Part shown: one piece after another, positions 17,696-27,205 of the stretch
How the letters are laid out: every line of letters starts with the position of its first letter
How positions within the stretch are numbered: position 1 is the stretch's first letter
Assembly (NCBI RefSeq): GCF_002159945.1
Contig: NZ_NFJQ01000002.1
Span: 62,001 to 126,000, forward strand
Source of the DNA: Cloacibacillus sp. An23
GTDB taxonomy: Bacteria > Synergistota > Synergistia > Synergistales > Synergistaceae
DNA: 64,000 nt
Direction: 5' to 3'
The notes under the pieces: model-generated
What the model was told of the DNA's origin: nothing
What the model saw: only the letters and a program-made list of their open reading frames with translations
Databases searched by the model: none
Program-made: the position numbers and the translations under genes

Positions 17696-19033
17696 CTACC
17701 ATTTTAGGCCTGTTGCGAAGATGCAGAGAATCGCCGCAGGGGCGATGACCTTCATCATAATTTTCCAGAAGCCGTAGGTGGGGAAGTTTATCGTCCCGTT
17801 GTTAGTCAGTTCGGCTTTCAGCTTTTCGTCCTTGAGGCTCCAGCCGGCGAAGATGCAGCAGAGCATCGAGGCGAGAGGCATCATGATGCTGTCCGTGAGG
17901 TAGCCCGCCGCGTCGATGAAGCTGCGGCTGCCGACGTTGAGCCCTCCGGCGAGCGACACAGCTGACGGGATGCCGACGAGAAATATCAGCACGGTCATGA
18001 TGAGCGTCGCGTGCGTGCGTTTCATGCCGTGGTCGATGAGGTATCCCGTCGGAGCTTCAAGCAGAGATATGGACGAGGTGAGCGCCGCAAGGAAAAAGAG
18101 CAGGAAGAATATCGCGGAAAAAATCATTCCTCCGGGCATCTGAGCGAAAAGCCCCGGGAGCGTTATAAAGGTCAGTCCCGGCCCGGCCTCTGGCGGCGCG
18201 TTGAAGGCGAAGACTGCCGGGAACACCATCAGCCCCGCGAGAAACGCGACCGAAGTGTCGATAAGGCATATCTGCCGCACGGATTTTATGATGTTAGCCG
18301 TCTTCGGCAGGTAACTTCCGTAGATGAGTATCGCGCCCGCGCCGAGCGAGAGCGAGAAGAAGCCCTGTCCGAGCGCGGCGAGCACGGTCTGCGGCGTTAC
18401 CTTTGAGAAATTCGGGTAGAGATAGAACTTTATCCCTTCCATAGCGCCCGGCAGCGTCACTGCGCGGACGATGAGGATGAGCATGGCGGCGAAGAGCATC
18501 GGCATCATTATCTTGCAGCTCTTTTCGATGCCGTTCTTTACGCCCATGAGTACGAGCGCCGCCGTTATCGCCATGAATATCGCCTGATAAAATATAACTT
18601 CTCCGCTGTTTGATACGAAAACGCTGAACACCTCGGCGCTTTTGCCCTGAGCGGCAAGCTCGATGAGCCCCGTGAAGGAGTGGAGCATGTAGCGGATTAT
18701 CCAGCCGCCGATGACGGCGTAGTAAGATAGGATGACGAAAGCGCATGCGATGCCGGACCAGCCGACGGGCTTCCAGCGTTTGCCGCCGAGCTTCTCGAAC
18801 GAGTCCGCTGCGTTGAGGCCGCCCATGCGTCCTACGACGACCTCGCACATCATCGCCGTCACGCCTATGCAGAGGATGATGACGATGTATATGAAGAGGA
18901 AGGCCGCGCCGCCGTTCATCCCCGCGAGGTACGGGAATTTCCAGAGGTTGCCGAGGCCGACTGCGGAGCCGGCGGCGGCGATGACGAAGCCTATACGGCT
19001 TCCGAATGATTCTCGCGTCTGTTTGTCAGTCAT
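17696..19033 (-). CDS. Sodium-dependent transporter, NSS (SNF) family
   Basis: A 445-residue LeuT-fold transporter with about 11-12 membrane helices. Helix 1 is the family hallmark: SRIGFVIAAAGSAVGLGNLW with KFPYLAGMNGGAAF after it, containing the unwound Na+/substrate site. Such proteins import amino acids or related amines with Na+; many bacterial ones carry tyrosine, tryptophan or alanine, but the substrate is not readable here. Start ATG at 19031-19033. It lies 30 bases downstream of gltX on the same strand and is probably cotranscribed with it. Confidence 0.9.
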   Translation of the reverse strand: MTDKQTRESFGSRIGFVIAAAGSAVGLGNLWKFPYLAGMNGGAAFLFIYIVIILCIGVTAMMCEVVVGRMGGLNAADSFEKLGGKRWKPVGWSGIACAFVILSYYAVIGGWIIRYMLHSFTGLIELAAQGKSAEVFSVFVSNSGEVIFYQAIFMAITAALVLMGVKNGIEKSCKIMMPMLFAAMLILIVRAVTLPGAMEGIKFYLYPNFSKVTPQTVLAALGQGFFSLSLGAGAILIYGSYLPKTANIIKSVRQICLIDTSVAFLAGLMVFPAVFAFNAPPEAGPGLTFITLPGLFAQMPGGMIFSAIFFLLFFLAALTSSISLLEAPTGYLIDHGMKRTHATLIMTVLIFLVGIPSAVSLAGGLNVGSRSFIDAAGYLTDSIMMPLASMLCCIFAGWSLKDEKLKAELTNNGTINFPTYGFWKIMMKVIAPAAILCIFATGLKW

Positions 19034-19063
19034 GATATTTCCCGCCGGCCCTGTCTTCAGCCG

Positions 19064-20404
19064 TTATACCAGGTCGTAGTATTCGAGCCTGCGGCGGCAT
19101 TCGTCGCGTCCGAGCTGCTCCGCGACCTCGAACACTCCTGGGCTTACCTTGCGCCCGGTGAGAGCCCAGCGCAGCGGCAGACAGACCTCTTTCATCGAAC
19201 TGTCGTTCGCCGCTATCCATTCTTTCGTGAACTCTTCCATTTTATCGGCTTTCCACTCCGCGCACTCGGAGAGCAGCGCGTTGTAGAACTTTTTGACTAC
19301 GGCGCGTGTTTCTTCTTTTATTTCGGAAGCGTCGTAGCGCGCCTTGACTACGTCGAAAGTCACGAAGTAGTCGCTGTATTCCGCGAGCTGCTTCGTCGTC
19401 TGCCCGCGTCCGCCCATCGTGTGGAGCGCCGAGGCGAGGTACTCGTCGCTGAGTCCGGAGAGGTCGAATCCCATTTCAATCCAGAAGGGACGGATGACCG
19501 CAAGCAGCTTCATCGGGTCCATTATCTTCATCTGTTCCTGGTTGATGTGGTTGAGCTTGTCCATGTCGAGGACTGCCGCCTTGCGCGTGACGGCCGATAT
19601 GTCGAACATTTCGACGGCCTCTTCGCGCGAGAAAATCTCCTGTCCGTTCTTCGGCGACCAGCCGAGCAGCGCGAGGAAATTGAACACGCCGTCCGGCAGG
19701 TAGCCCATGTCGTTGTATTCGAAAACGCTCGTCGCGCCCTGGCGCTTCGAGAGCTTTTTCTTGTCTTTGCCGAGGATCATCGGAAGGTGGGCGAAGCCCG
19801 GCGCTTCGAAGCCGAGCGCGTCGTATATGAGAAGCTGCTTCGGCGTGTTGATGATGTGGTCCTCGCCGCGGATGACCATATTGATGCCCATAGTATAGTC
19901 GTCGATGACGACGGCGTAGTTGTAGGTCGGCATGCCGTCGCGCTTCATTATGACGATGTCCTTTATCGTGCCGTCATGATTGACCGAGGCGTTCTCGCTC
20001 TTGAAGTCGAGGTTGCCGTAGACTTCGTCGCGGAAGCGCAGCTCCTTGCCCGGCACGACCTTGAAGAACACCGCGCCGTCTTTCTCGTACGCCTTGCCCT
20101 CGTCGAGAAGCTGCTTCGCGTACTTGCGGTAGAGGTCCATGCGCTCCGACTGGCGGTACGGGCCGAAGTCGCCGCCCTTGTCCGGGCCCTCGTCCCAGTC
20201 GAGCCCCATCCAGCGCATACCGTCGAGGATGCTCTGCTCATATTCTTTCGTAGAGCGCTCCATGTCCGTGTCTTCTATGCGCAGGATGAAGGAGCCTCCG
20301 TTTCTGCGGGCGTAGAGCCAGTTGAAGAGGGCCGTGTGGGCGCCGCCGATGTGCAGCGAGCCCGTGGGGCTCGGCGCGAATCTTACTCTTGCTTTGCCGG
20401 TCAT
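19064..20404 (-). CDS. gltX: Glutamyl-tRNA synthetase
   Basis: A 446-residue class I aminoacyl-tRNA synthetase. It has RFAPSPTGSLHIGGAHTALFNW with the HIGH-type HIGG motif, FILRIEDTDMERS, the VIRGEDHIINTPKQLLIYDALG block, and the KLSKR loop (KKKLSKRQGATSV). The usual Cys-zinc insert is absent. The anticodon-binding domain is rather short for the family (usually 460-490). Start ATG follows CTGGAGG. The gene is divergent from polA. Whether it charges only tRNA-Glu or also tRNA-Gln (indirect pathway) is not clear from this window, although tRNA-Gln(TTG) is present at 45329. Confidence 0.96.
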   Translation of the reverse strand: MTGKARVRFAPSPTGSLHIGGAHTALFNWLYARRNGGSFILRIEDTDMERSTKEYEQSILDGMRWMGLDWDEGPDKGGDFGPYRQSERMDLYRKYAKQLLDEGKAYEKDGAVFFKVVPGKELRFRDEVYGNLDFKSENASVNHDGTIKDIVIMKRDGMPTYNYAVVIDDYTMGINMVIRGEDHIINTPKQLLIYDALGFEAPGFAHLPMILGKDKKKLSKRQGATSVFEYNDMGYLPDGVFNFLALLGWSPKNGQEIFSREEAVEMFDISAVTRKAAVLDMDKLNHINQEQMKIMDPMKLLAVIRPFWIEMGFDLSGLSDEYLASALHTMGGRGQTTKQLAEYSDYFVTFDVVKARYDASEIKEETRAVVKKFYNALLSECAEWKADKMEEFTKEWIAANDSSMKEVCLPLRWALTGRKVSPGVFEVAEQLGRDECRRRLEYYDLV

Positions 20405-20561
20405 TGTCTTTTCCTCCAGTTTTTGATTTACTCTTCTCAGTGCGGCGGTTACGGAATTTCCTTAAAGGCGGACTTTGGAGTATCATAAACCAAAGGCCGG
20501 AGGGCGCTCAGCGCCGCGCCGCAATAAGCAATTATATCCTAATAGCGTAAGGATGTGTAAA

Positions 20562-23114
20562 ATGAAAAAAGATCTGCTTCTCATAGACGGGCACGGCCTC
20601 GCGTTCAGAGCCTTCTACGCGCTGCCGCAGGAGCTCTCCGCGCCGGACGGCACGCCGACGAACGCGATACTCGGATTTTTCAACATGATGCTGAAGGTGC
20701 TCGACGAATGGCCCGTCGAAGGGCTCGGCATATTCTTCGACCCGAAGGGGCCGACGCGGAGGCACGAGCTCTTCGCCGAGTACAAGCAGACGCGCAAGCC
20801 GACGCCCGAGAGCTTCAAGGCACAGATGCCGCTCATTATAGATTTATGCCGCGCGATGGGATTTCCCGTATTTTCGCGCGACGGCGTCGAGGCCGACGAC
20901 TATATAGTGTCTACCGCGAAAGCCTGCGCCGCGTCGGGCTGGGACGTGAAAATACTCTCTGCCGACAAAGATCTGTTTCAGGCGATAGGAAGCGGCGTAT
21001 CCGTTATCCGGCCGTCGCGCGGCGTGACGGACTTCGGCCTCTACGACGAAGAGAGCTTCCGTGAAAAATACGGCTTCGAGCCCCCTCTGATGGCGGACTA
21101 CCTTGCGCTGGTCGGCGACACCGCGGACAACATCCCCGGCGTGTCCGGCATAGGCGAGAAGACGGCCCTCGACCTCGTAGGAAAATTCGGGCGGCTCGAA
21201 AATATTTATGAAAATCTGGAAAGCGTTCCGAAGGCGCGGCGCGGCAAGCTGGAGGCGGGACGCGACGCGGCGTTTATGAGCCGCGTCCTCGTCGTCCCGC
21301 AGGAGACCGAACCGGCCTCAGAGGACGAGCTTATCCCGAAGGGGCCCGAGATGAACGAGCTCTTTGCTCTGTGCTCGCGCCTCGGATTGAAAAAGATATT
21401 TTCGCGCTTCGGCGATGAGCCGGAGACGCCCAAGACCGAGGCCGCGGCCGCTCCGTCCGCCGGAGCGCAGGAGGAAGCCGAGCTCGCGTCTCTGCTTGAG
21501 GCCGGCGAACTCGCTGTGACGCCGGCGGGGCCGGATGGAGGAAGCCTGTTCTTCGCGGCGGCGGCCGACGGGCGATTGGCGCGTTTAGATTTAAACGCCG
21601 AAAGCGACCGCGCCGTGTTCGAGGAATGGACGAAGCGCGGCAGACTGCTGCTATGCGGCCTCCGAGAGACGCTCAGCGCATATCCCGGCTTTCCGCTGCC
21701 CGAGCGCGGAAAGATATACGACGTCGAGGCGGCTCATTATCTGCTGCACCCGGACCGCGCCGGCGCGGCTGGCATGGCGCGCACCTTCGGCGAGCCTGAG
21801 CTGTCCGGAGCGCGGCTGGCGCCGCGGCTATTCGCCTACAGGGACGCACTCGGGCCCGGAATCGAAAAGTACGGGCTCGCCAAGGTGATGGAAGAGATAG
21901 ACATGCCGCTGGCTCCGGTGCTAGCGAAAATGCACCTTGCCGGGATACGCGCAGACACGAAAATGCTCGAAGACCTCGGCGGGAAGCTCTCCGCGAGCAT
22001 CGAAGAGACGGAGGCCGCGATAAAGGATTACGTTGGCGCGGAAATCAACCTCTCCTCCCCGAAACAGGTGAGCGAGCTCCTCTTCGGCAAGCTTATGCTC
22101 CCGCCGCTGAAAACCACGAAAAGCGGCGGGGCGTATTCGACGAGCATAGTCGTGCTTGAGGAGCTTGCGCGCCTGCCGGAGCCGATGTGCGCCGTACCCA
22201 AAATGCTCATCAAACTTAGGGAAGAATCAAAAATATACACCGCCTTCGTCCAGCCCTTCATCAAATACTCGCGCGACGGCGGCGGGGTGATACATTCCAC
22301 CTTCGACCATCTCGCTACCGGGACGGGACGGCTCGCGAGCCGCGACCCAAATGTTCAGAACATGCCGGTCTTTCACGAGTGGGCCGACAAATTCCGTTCA
22401 TGCTTCAAGCCCCGCCGCGACGACGGAGTATTCGTCGCCGCCGACTATTCGCAGATAGAGCTGCGCGTCCTTGCGGAGCTTGCCGGAGAGGAGAAACTGA
22501 TACAGGCGTTCAGCGATGGCCGCGACATCCACCTTGAAACCGCTTCTTGGGTCTTCGGACTCCCAGCCGGCGAAATAACCGGGGAACAGCGGCGTTTCGC
22601 AAAGGTGGTAAACTTCGGGCTCCTCTACGGCATGAGCGCCTTCGGGCTGGCGCAGCGCCTCGGCGTGCCGCGTCCGACTGCGCAGCAGATAGTGGACAGA
22701 TACTTCAGCGTCCTTCCGCGCGTGAAGGGCTATATAACCGAAAGCGTCGCCGAGGCGAAAGAGCGAGGCTACACGCGGTCGCTCTTCGGCCGCATCCGCC
22801 CGCTCGCCGAAGTGTCTACTGCGGAAGGGCGCGGCAGCAGCGCGCTGAACCGTATAGCGGTGAATACTCCTATACAAAGCGCCGCGGCCGACATAGCGAA
22901 GATAGCGCTATTCCGCTTCGACGCGGCGCTCGCGGAAAAATTCCCGGACGCGCGCATTGTGCTCCAAGTCCACGACTCCATAGTCTGCGAGTGCGCGGAA
23001 AGGGACAAAGAGGCAGTGAAGGAGCTGCTCGTCGGCACAATGGAGGGCGTCAGGGCGATGAGCGTTCCGCTCAAAGCCGAGCCGAAGATAGGAAAGTCTC
23101 TCAGCGAACTGTAA
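20562..23114 (+). CDS. polA: DNA polymerase I
   Basis: An 850-residue family A polymerase. Residues 1-290 form the 5' nuclease (LLLIDGHGLAFRAFYALP; VEADDYI; DKDLFQ; GDTADNIPGVSGIGEKTA). The polymerase domain has motif A DYSQIELRVLAELAGEE, motif B RRFAKVVNFGLLYGMSAFGL and motif C LQVHDSIVCE. The middle domain lacks the DTE and YAAEDAD exonuclease motifs, so 3'-5' proofreading appears lost. I chose the ATG at 20562, with AAGGA upstream, over an ATG three codons earlier. It works in Okazaki fragment maturation and repair. It stands alone, divergent from gltX. Confidence 0.96.
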   Translation: MKKDLLLIDGHGLAFRAFYALPQELSAPDGTPTNAILGFFNMMLKVLDEWPVEGLGIFFDPKGPTRRHELFAEYKQTRKPTPESFKAQMPLIIDLCRAMGFPVFSRDGVEADDYIVSTAKACAASGWDVKILSADKDLFQAIGSGVSVIRPSRGVTDFGLYDEESFREKYGFEPPLMADYLALVGDTADNIPGVSGIGEKTALDLVGKFGRLENIYENLESVPKARRGKLEAGRDAAFMSRVLVVPQETEPASEDELIPKGPEMNELFALCSRLGLKKIFSRFGDEPETPKTEAAAAPSAGAQEEAELASLLEAGELAVTPAGPDGGSLFFAAAADGRLARLDLNAESDRAVFEEWTKRGRLLLCGLRETLSAYPGFPLPERGKIYDVEAAHYLLHPDRAGAAGMARTFGEPELSGARLAPRLFAYRDALGPGIEKYGLAKVMEEIDMPLAPVLAKMHLAGIRADTKMLEDLGGKLSASIEETEAAIKDYVGAEINLSSPKQVSELLFGKLMLPPLKTTKSGGAYSTSIVVLEELARLPEPMCAVPKMLIKLREESKIYTAFVQPFIKYSRDGGGVIHSTFDHLATGTGRLASRDPNVQNMPVFHEWADKFRSCFKPRRDDGVFVAADYSQIELRVLAELAGEEKLIQAFSDGRDIHLETASWVFGLPAGEITGEQRRFAKVVNFGLLYGMSAFGLAQRLGVPRPTAQQIVDRYFSVLPRVKGYITESVAEAKERGYTRSLFGRIRPLAEVSTAEGRGSSALNRIAVNTPIQSAAADIAKIALFRFDAALAEKFPDARIVLQVHDSIVCECAERDKEAVKELLVGTMEGVRAMSVPLKAEPKIGKSLSEL

Positions 23115-23177
23115 GCCTGGCCGCGAAACTGAAAAAACGCCGCGGAGCCGCCGGCCCTGCAAAACGAACGGCGGAGC

Positions 23178-23206
23178 TTGCGCTGGCGGTGAAACTGGCA
23201 TATAAT
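23178..23206 (+). promoter_or_regulatory. Promoter of rpmE
   Basis: TTGCGC (23178-23183), a 17-base spacer and a perfect TATAAT (23201-23206) lie about 47 bases before the TTG start of rpmE. Confidence 0.7.
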
Positions 23207-23252
23207 ACGTTGCTGTATGTTAGACGTACTAGTACATCTGGAGGTGCGACAG

Positions 23253-23489
23253 TTGAAAAAGGGTATCCATCCGAAATACGAAGTCTGCAAGGTGACTTGC
23301 GCTTGCGGAAATACATTTGAAACAAGGTCTACGGTGGGAGACATGAGGGTTTCCGTATGCAGCGCCTGCCACCCCTTCTACACCGGCAAGAAGGGCCGCG
23401 TGATCGAAGCGGGCCGCCTTGAGAAGTTCCGTCAGAAGTACGCCGGCGTGAACTACGGTCAGAAGAGCGCCAAAGAAACCGCTGAATAG
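23253..23489 (+). CDS. rpmE: 50S ribosomal protein L31 (zinc-binding type)
   Basis: A 78-residue L31. It starts KKGIHPKYEVCKVTCACGNTF and has the four zinc-ligand Cys of the C+ form: C16 and C18 (CAC) and C36 and C39 (CSAC). The HPFYTGKK motif follows. I chose the TTG at 23253 because GGAGG lies about nine bases upstream; an earlier in-frame ATG at 23217 would add 12 unlikely residues. The C+ type is the zinc-replete form; no C- paralogue is in the window. Confidence 0.96.
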   Translation: MKKGIHPKYEVCKVTCACGNTFETRSTVGDMRVSVCSACHPFYTGKKGRVIEAGRLEKFRQKYAGVNYGQKSAKETAE

Positions 23490-23502
23490 CTTTTTATCAG
23501 AG

Positions 23503-23537
23503 AAGGGGGGGAGCGCGCTTGCCGTCTCCCCTCTTTT
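23503..23537 (+). terminator. Terminator after rpmE
   Basis: A purine-rich arm (23503-23513) pairs with CTCCCCTCTT (23526-23535) with two G-T pairs, followed by a T-rich tail. It separates rpmE from thyX. Confidence 0.6.
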
Positions 23538-23573
23538 CTTATCTTTTCATCTTGATATAAAGGAGCGAAGCCC

Positions 23574-24266
23574 ATGTCCGTATATGTGAAGCTCATAGCG
23601 TCTACGCCGGAGGCGGACAAGATAGTCGCCGCGGCGGCGAAGATATGCTACAGCCCGTCCGGAGCGGCGGAGATACTTGACGGCCTCGACGCTGGAAAGG
23701 CGGCGTCGTTCCTCGCCATGCTGCGGAGGGCCGGACATTTCTCTCCATTCGAGCACGCGTCGTTTACGTTCGCCGTGGAGGGGCTGAGCCGCGTCGCGAC
23801 GCATCAGCTGGTGCGCCACAGGGTCGCCAGCTATTCGCAGCAGAGCCAGCGCTACGTCGAGATGAAGGGAAACGGCTGCATAACGCCGCCGTCGGTTGCG
23901 GAAAACGCCGAAGCTCTAGCTCTTTTCAACGAACAGTCCGAAGCGGCGTTCGAAACTTACCGTAAGCTCGTGGCTCTGGGGATACCGCGCGAGGACGCGC
24001 GCTTCATACTGCCGCACGGTTTTGAGACGCGGCTCGTCGTCACGATGAACGCGCGCGAACTGCACCACTTCTTCGCGCTGAGGCTCTGCCGCCGCGCGCA
24101 GTGGGAGATACGCGAGACCGCCATCGGGATGCTGCGCGAGGCCAGGGCCGCCGCCCCGCAGCTCTTCAGCCTTGCCGGGCCGTCATGCGTGACTGAGGGA
24201 AAATGCTCCGAGGCGCACCCGTGCGGGAATCCATACAAGGATATGGAGCAGATGCTTTCAGAATGA
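23574..24266 (+). CDS. thyX: FAD-dependent thymidylate synthase
   Basis: A 230-residue ThyX, which makes dTMP from dUMP with methylene-tetrahydrofolate and FAD. The signature RHRVASYSQQSQRYVEMKG fits RHRxxSxxxxSxR, and NARELHHFFALRLCRRAQWEIR is the conserved C-terminal block. Start ATG follows AAAGGAG. Its stop overlaps the next ATG (ATGA), so it is coupled to yqhQ. ThyX, rather than ThyA, is common in anaerobes and avoids dihydrofolate formation. Confidence 0.97.
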   Translation: MSVYVKLIASTPEADKIVAAAAKICYSPSGAAEILDGLDAGKAASFLAMLRRAGHFSPFEHASFTFAVEGLSRVATHQLVRHRVASYSQQSQRYVEMKGNGCITPPSVAENAEALALFNEQSEAAFETYRKLVALGIPREDARFILPHGFETRLVVTMNARELHHFFALRLCRRAQWEIRETAIGMLREARAAAPQLFSLAGPSCVTEGKCSEAHPCGNPYKDMEQMLSE

Positions 24267-25219
24267 TTTTCGCCGCGCGCGCCGTCCGCCTTATGGCCTC
24301 GCTTTTCGCCGGGGCTGCGCCGGAAAAGCTGCCGGTCGGAGGACAAGCCGTCATAGAAGGTGTCCTCATGAAAGGGCCGGAACGCTGGGGACTCGCTGTG
24401 CGTGAGCCGGGAGGGGGCATCATGCTTAAAACTTGGCCCGGCTCAGAATGGCTGAAGAAGGGGCTGTGGAAGTTCCCCGTCGTGCGCGGCTTTGCGACGA
24501 TGGTCGAGATGATGCGCGTCGGCATGCGCGCGCTCTCGATGTCCGCAGATATAAGCCTCGGCGAGGAAGAGAAAATAACGCCGCTTGAGACGGCGCTTTC
24601 CGTCGGCGCCGCGCTTCTCGGAGTCGCCGGTATATTCGTTGCGCTTCCGATGTTCGCCTCCGAATTTCTTACGGAACGCTTCGGATTTACGCATTTTGAA
24701 AAAAATATAGCGGAAGGCGTGATCCGCGGGATCATATTCATCGGTTACGTCGCGCTGATCTCTTTATGGAAAGATATTGCGCGCGTCTTCGAATATCACG
24801 GCGCGGAGCACAAGACGATAAACGCCTACGAAAGCGGGGCTGAGCTCACGCCGGAGAACGCGGCCCGGTATCCGCGCATCCACCGCAGATGCGGCACGTC
24901 GTTCCTTATAATCGTGATACTGGTCAGCATAATAGTCTTCTCCGCGATAGGAGACGGCGGGGCGCTGTGGCGCGTCGGCAGCCGCATCGTACTTCTGCCG
25001 CTCGTGATCGGCGTCTCCTACGAATTTATAAGGGCCGCCTCAAACTCGGACACTTGGGGGGCGTGGAGCATAAAACCCGCCCTTCTTCTTCAATATATAA
25101 CGACGAGAGAGCCGTCGTCCGATCAGCTCGAGGTCGCCATGGCGGCTCTCGGGGCGGCTCTCGCTCCGTCAAATGATATTACTACGGCAGGTGGTGCTGA
25201 AAATGGAACTGATAGATAA
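24263..25219 (+). CDS. yqhQ: DUF1385 membrane protein (YqhQ family)
   Basis: A 318-residue membrane protein with about four hydrophobic helices. Family hallmarks are the N-terminal [20 protein letters not shown], the [16 protein letters not shown] segment with HGAEHK, and [17 protein letters not shown]. The biochemical function is unknown; the conserved His/Glu cluster suggests a metal site. The ATG at 24263, overlapping the thyX stop, was chosen. Its end overlaps prfA by 17 bases. The yqhQ-prfA-prmC arrangement is frequent in Firmicutes-like genomes, so a link with translation or the envelope is only suggested by context. Confidence 0.88.
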   Translation: MIFAARAVRLMASLFAGAAPEKLPVGGQAVIEGVLMKGPERWGLAVREPGGGIMLKTWPGSEWLKKGLWKFPVVRGFATMVEMMRVGMRALSMSADISLGEEEKITPLETALSVGAALLGVAGIFVALPMFASEFLTERFGFTHFEKNIAEGVIRGIIFIGYVALISLWKDIARVFEYHGAEHKTINAYESGAELTPENAARYPRIHRRCGTSFLIIVILVSIIVFSAIGDGGALWRVGSRIVLLPLVIGVSYEFIRAASNSDTWGAWSIKPALLLQYITTREPSSDQLEVAMAALGAALAPSNDITTAGGAENGTDR

Positions 25220-26276
25220 ATTAAAGGAAATAGAGGCCAGCTACAGAGAGCTTGAAAAGAAAATGGCCGACCCCGAAATCGTCAACGACCCGCACGAGAT
25301 GCAGCAGCTCGGCAAAAAGCATGTCGAACTCACTCCGATAGTAGACGCATTCTCCGAATACGAGAAGGTGCTGAAGGGCATAGAAGAGGCGAAGGAGATG
25401 GCCGGGGGCGACGACGATGAAATGCGCGAACTCGCTAAAGAAGAGCTCGCGGCGCTCGAAGCTCGCGTGCCGGAGCTTGAGCGTGAGATACGTATCCTGC
25501 TGCTGCCGAAAGACATGAACGACGAAAAAAGCGTCATCATAGAGATACGCGGCGGAGCCGGCGGCGACGAGGCCGCGCTCTTCTCGGCGGATCTGTTCCG
25601 CATGTACACGCGTTTCGCCGAGCGCCAGCGCTGGAAAACTGAGATAATCTCGATGAGCGAGACCGGCATCGGCGGTTTCAAGGAAGTCATATTCCGCGTA
25701 GACGGAACGGCGGCGTTCAGTATGCTCAAGTTCGAGAGCGGCGTCCATCGCGTCCAGCGTGTGCCGGAGACCGAGGCGAGCGGACGCATCCACACCTCGA
25801 CCGCGACGGTAGCGGTTCTGCCGGAAGCTGCGGAGGTAGACGTCGAGATACGTCCAGAGGATTTGAAGATAGACACCTATCGCTCGAGCGGCGCTGGCGG
25901 ACAGCACGTCAACATGACCGACTCGGCTGTGCGCATCACGCACCTCCCGACCGGGATAGTCGTAACGTGCCAGGACGAGCGCTCGCAGATAAAAAACAGG
26001 GCGAAGGCGATGCAGTTCCTTCGCACCAAGCTCTACGACGCCGAGCTCCAGCGCCAGAACGCCGAGCTCGCCGCCGAGCGTAAGGGGCAGGTCGGCACAG
26101 GAGACCGCGCTGAACGCATACGCACATACAACTTCCCGCAGAACCGCCTGACCGACCACAGGATAAACCTCACGCTCTACAAACTCGACCAGATACTCGA
26201 CGGCGACCTCTACGAACTCATTCGTATGCTGACGGAGGCCGACCAGGCCGAAAAGCTAAAGGCTCTCTCGGTCTAG
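25203..26276 (+). CDS. prfA: Peptide chain release factor 1
   Basis: A 357-residue class I release factor for UAA and UAG. It has an acidic-rich helical domain 1, the codon-recognition segment [23 protein letters not shown] (PET in place of the usual PAT/PVT), and the catalytic GGQ in [20 protein letters not shown]. The RF1 assignment rests on the PxT-type motif rather than the RF2 SPF. Start ATG at 25203, 17 bases inside the yqhQ end, indicating coupling. PrmC, its methyltransferase, is encoded directly downstream. Confidence 0.96.
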   Translation: MELIDKLKEIEASYRELEKKMADPEIVNDPHEMQQLGKKHVELTPIVDAFSEYEKVLKGIEEAKEMAGGDDDEMRELAKEELAALEARVPELEREIRILLLPKDMNDEKSVIIEIRGGAGGDEAALFSADLFRMYTRFAERQRWKTEIISMSETGIGGFKEVIFRVDGTAAFSMLKFESGVHRVQRVPETEASGRIHTSTATVAVLPEAAEVDVEIRPEDLKIDTYRSSGAGGQHVNMTDSAVRITHLPTGIVVTCQDERSQIKNRAKAMQFLRTKLYDAELQRQNAELAAERKGQVGTGDRAERIRTYNFPQNRLTDHRINLTLYKLDQILDGDLYELIRMLTEADQAEKLKALSV

Positions 26277-26279
26277 CCG

Positions 26280-27128
26280 GTGCGCCTTCAGGAGCTGCGC
26301 CGCCGCAGCCGAAGCCGGTTAGTCGAGTCCGGCACGGCACGCCCGGAATATTCCGCTGATCTGATACTTTCCGCTGCGCTCGGGATTCCGCGCGCGGCTT
26401 TGCTGTGGAACGACGGCGAGGTGACGGATGACGAGCTCGTGAGGGCCGAGTCCGCGCTGCGCCGCCGCGCCTCGGGCGTTCCTCTTTCATACGTCCTGCA
26501 CGAGGCGGAATTTTACGGCTACAAGTTCAAGGTCGGACGCGGCGTGCTCATTCCTCGCCCCGAGACTGAGCTGCTCGTCGAGGAGGCGCTGCGCCTCTTC
26601 CCGAAGGGGACGCCGGCGCGCTTCGCCGACTGGTGCACCGGGAGCGGATGCATAGCAATTGCTCTGCTGTTGGAGAATCCATCGCTTATCGCCGTGGGGG
26701 TGGACAAGAGCCGCAGCGCGCTGAAATGGGCCGCGATAAACAGGAAGCTGCACGGCCTTGAGAAGCGCTTAGATCTGCTGCGCAACGCGGAGCCTTCCCT
26801 TGCGCCCATAGGAGACGAATCGCTCGACTTCATCATCGCCAATCCTCCGTACATACCAAGCGGCGAGCTCGCCGGCCTCATGAGCGAGGTCAGGGACTAC
26901 GAGCCGCACGAGGCGCTCGACGGCGGAGAGGAGGGGACGGAGCTCTTTGCGAAATTTTTCAAGGCTTTCCCCAGGATGCTGAAACCGGGCGGCCTTTTCT
27001 TAGCGGAGACGGCGGGGAACGCGCAGGTTTGTTCGCTTGATATTATGGCCTCGCGCGAGTTTGTGCTAGTGAATAAAGTCTTGGATTATAACGGAATATT
27101 CCGCCACGTAATATGGCGCAAACGATAA
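26280..27128 (+). CDS. prmC: Release factor glutamine methyltransferase
   Basis: A 282-residue SAM-dependent enzyme that methylates the Gln of the GGQ motif in RF1/RF2. The C-terminal Rossmann domain has FADWCTGSGCIAIALLLENP (SAM-binding loop) and IIANPPYIP, the NPPY motif that holds the glutamine. The N-terminal helical part includes RGVLIPRPETELLVEEAL. The start is GTG at 26280, three bases after prfA, so the enzyme and its substrate are cotranslated from one unit. Confidence 0.96.
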   Translation: MRLQELRRRSRSRLVESGTARPEYSADLILSAALGIPRAALLWNDGEVTDDELVRAESALRRRASGVPLSYVLHEAEFYGYKFKVGRGVLIPRPETELLVEEALRLFPKGTPARFADWCTGSGCIAIALLLENPSLIAVGVDKSRSALKWAAINRKLHGLEKRLDLLRNAEPSLAPIGDESLDFIIANPPYIPSGELAGLMSEVRDYEPHEALDGGEEGTELFAKFFKAFPRMLKPGGLFLAETAGNAQVCSLDIMASREFVLVNKVLDYNGIFRHVIWRKR

Positions 27129-27205
27129 AATTTTATATAATTAATCTATGTGAAGAAATTCGTAAGCACACGAGCTAGATTAAAACAAGAGAGGATGTTT
27201 TTGAC

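Noticed and set aside
19421-20488. Plus-strand open frame of 355 codons
   Set aside because: Antisense to gltX, whose HIGH and KLSKR motifs are clear.
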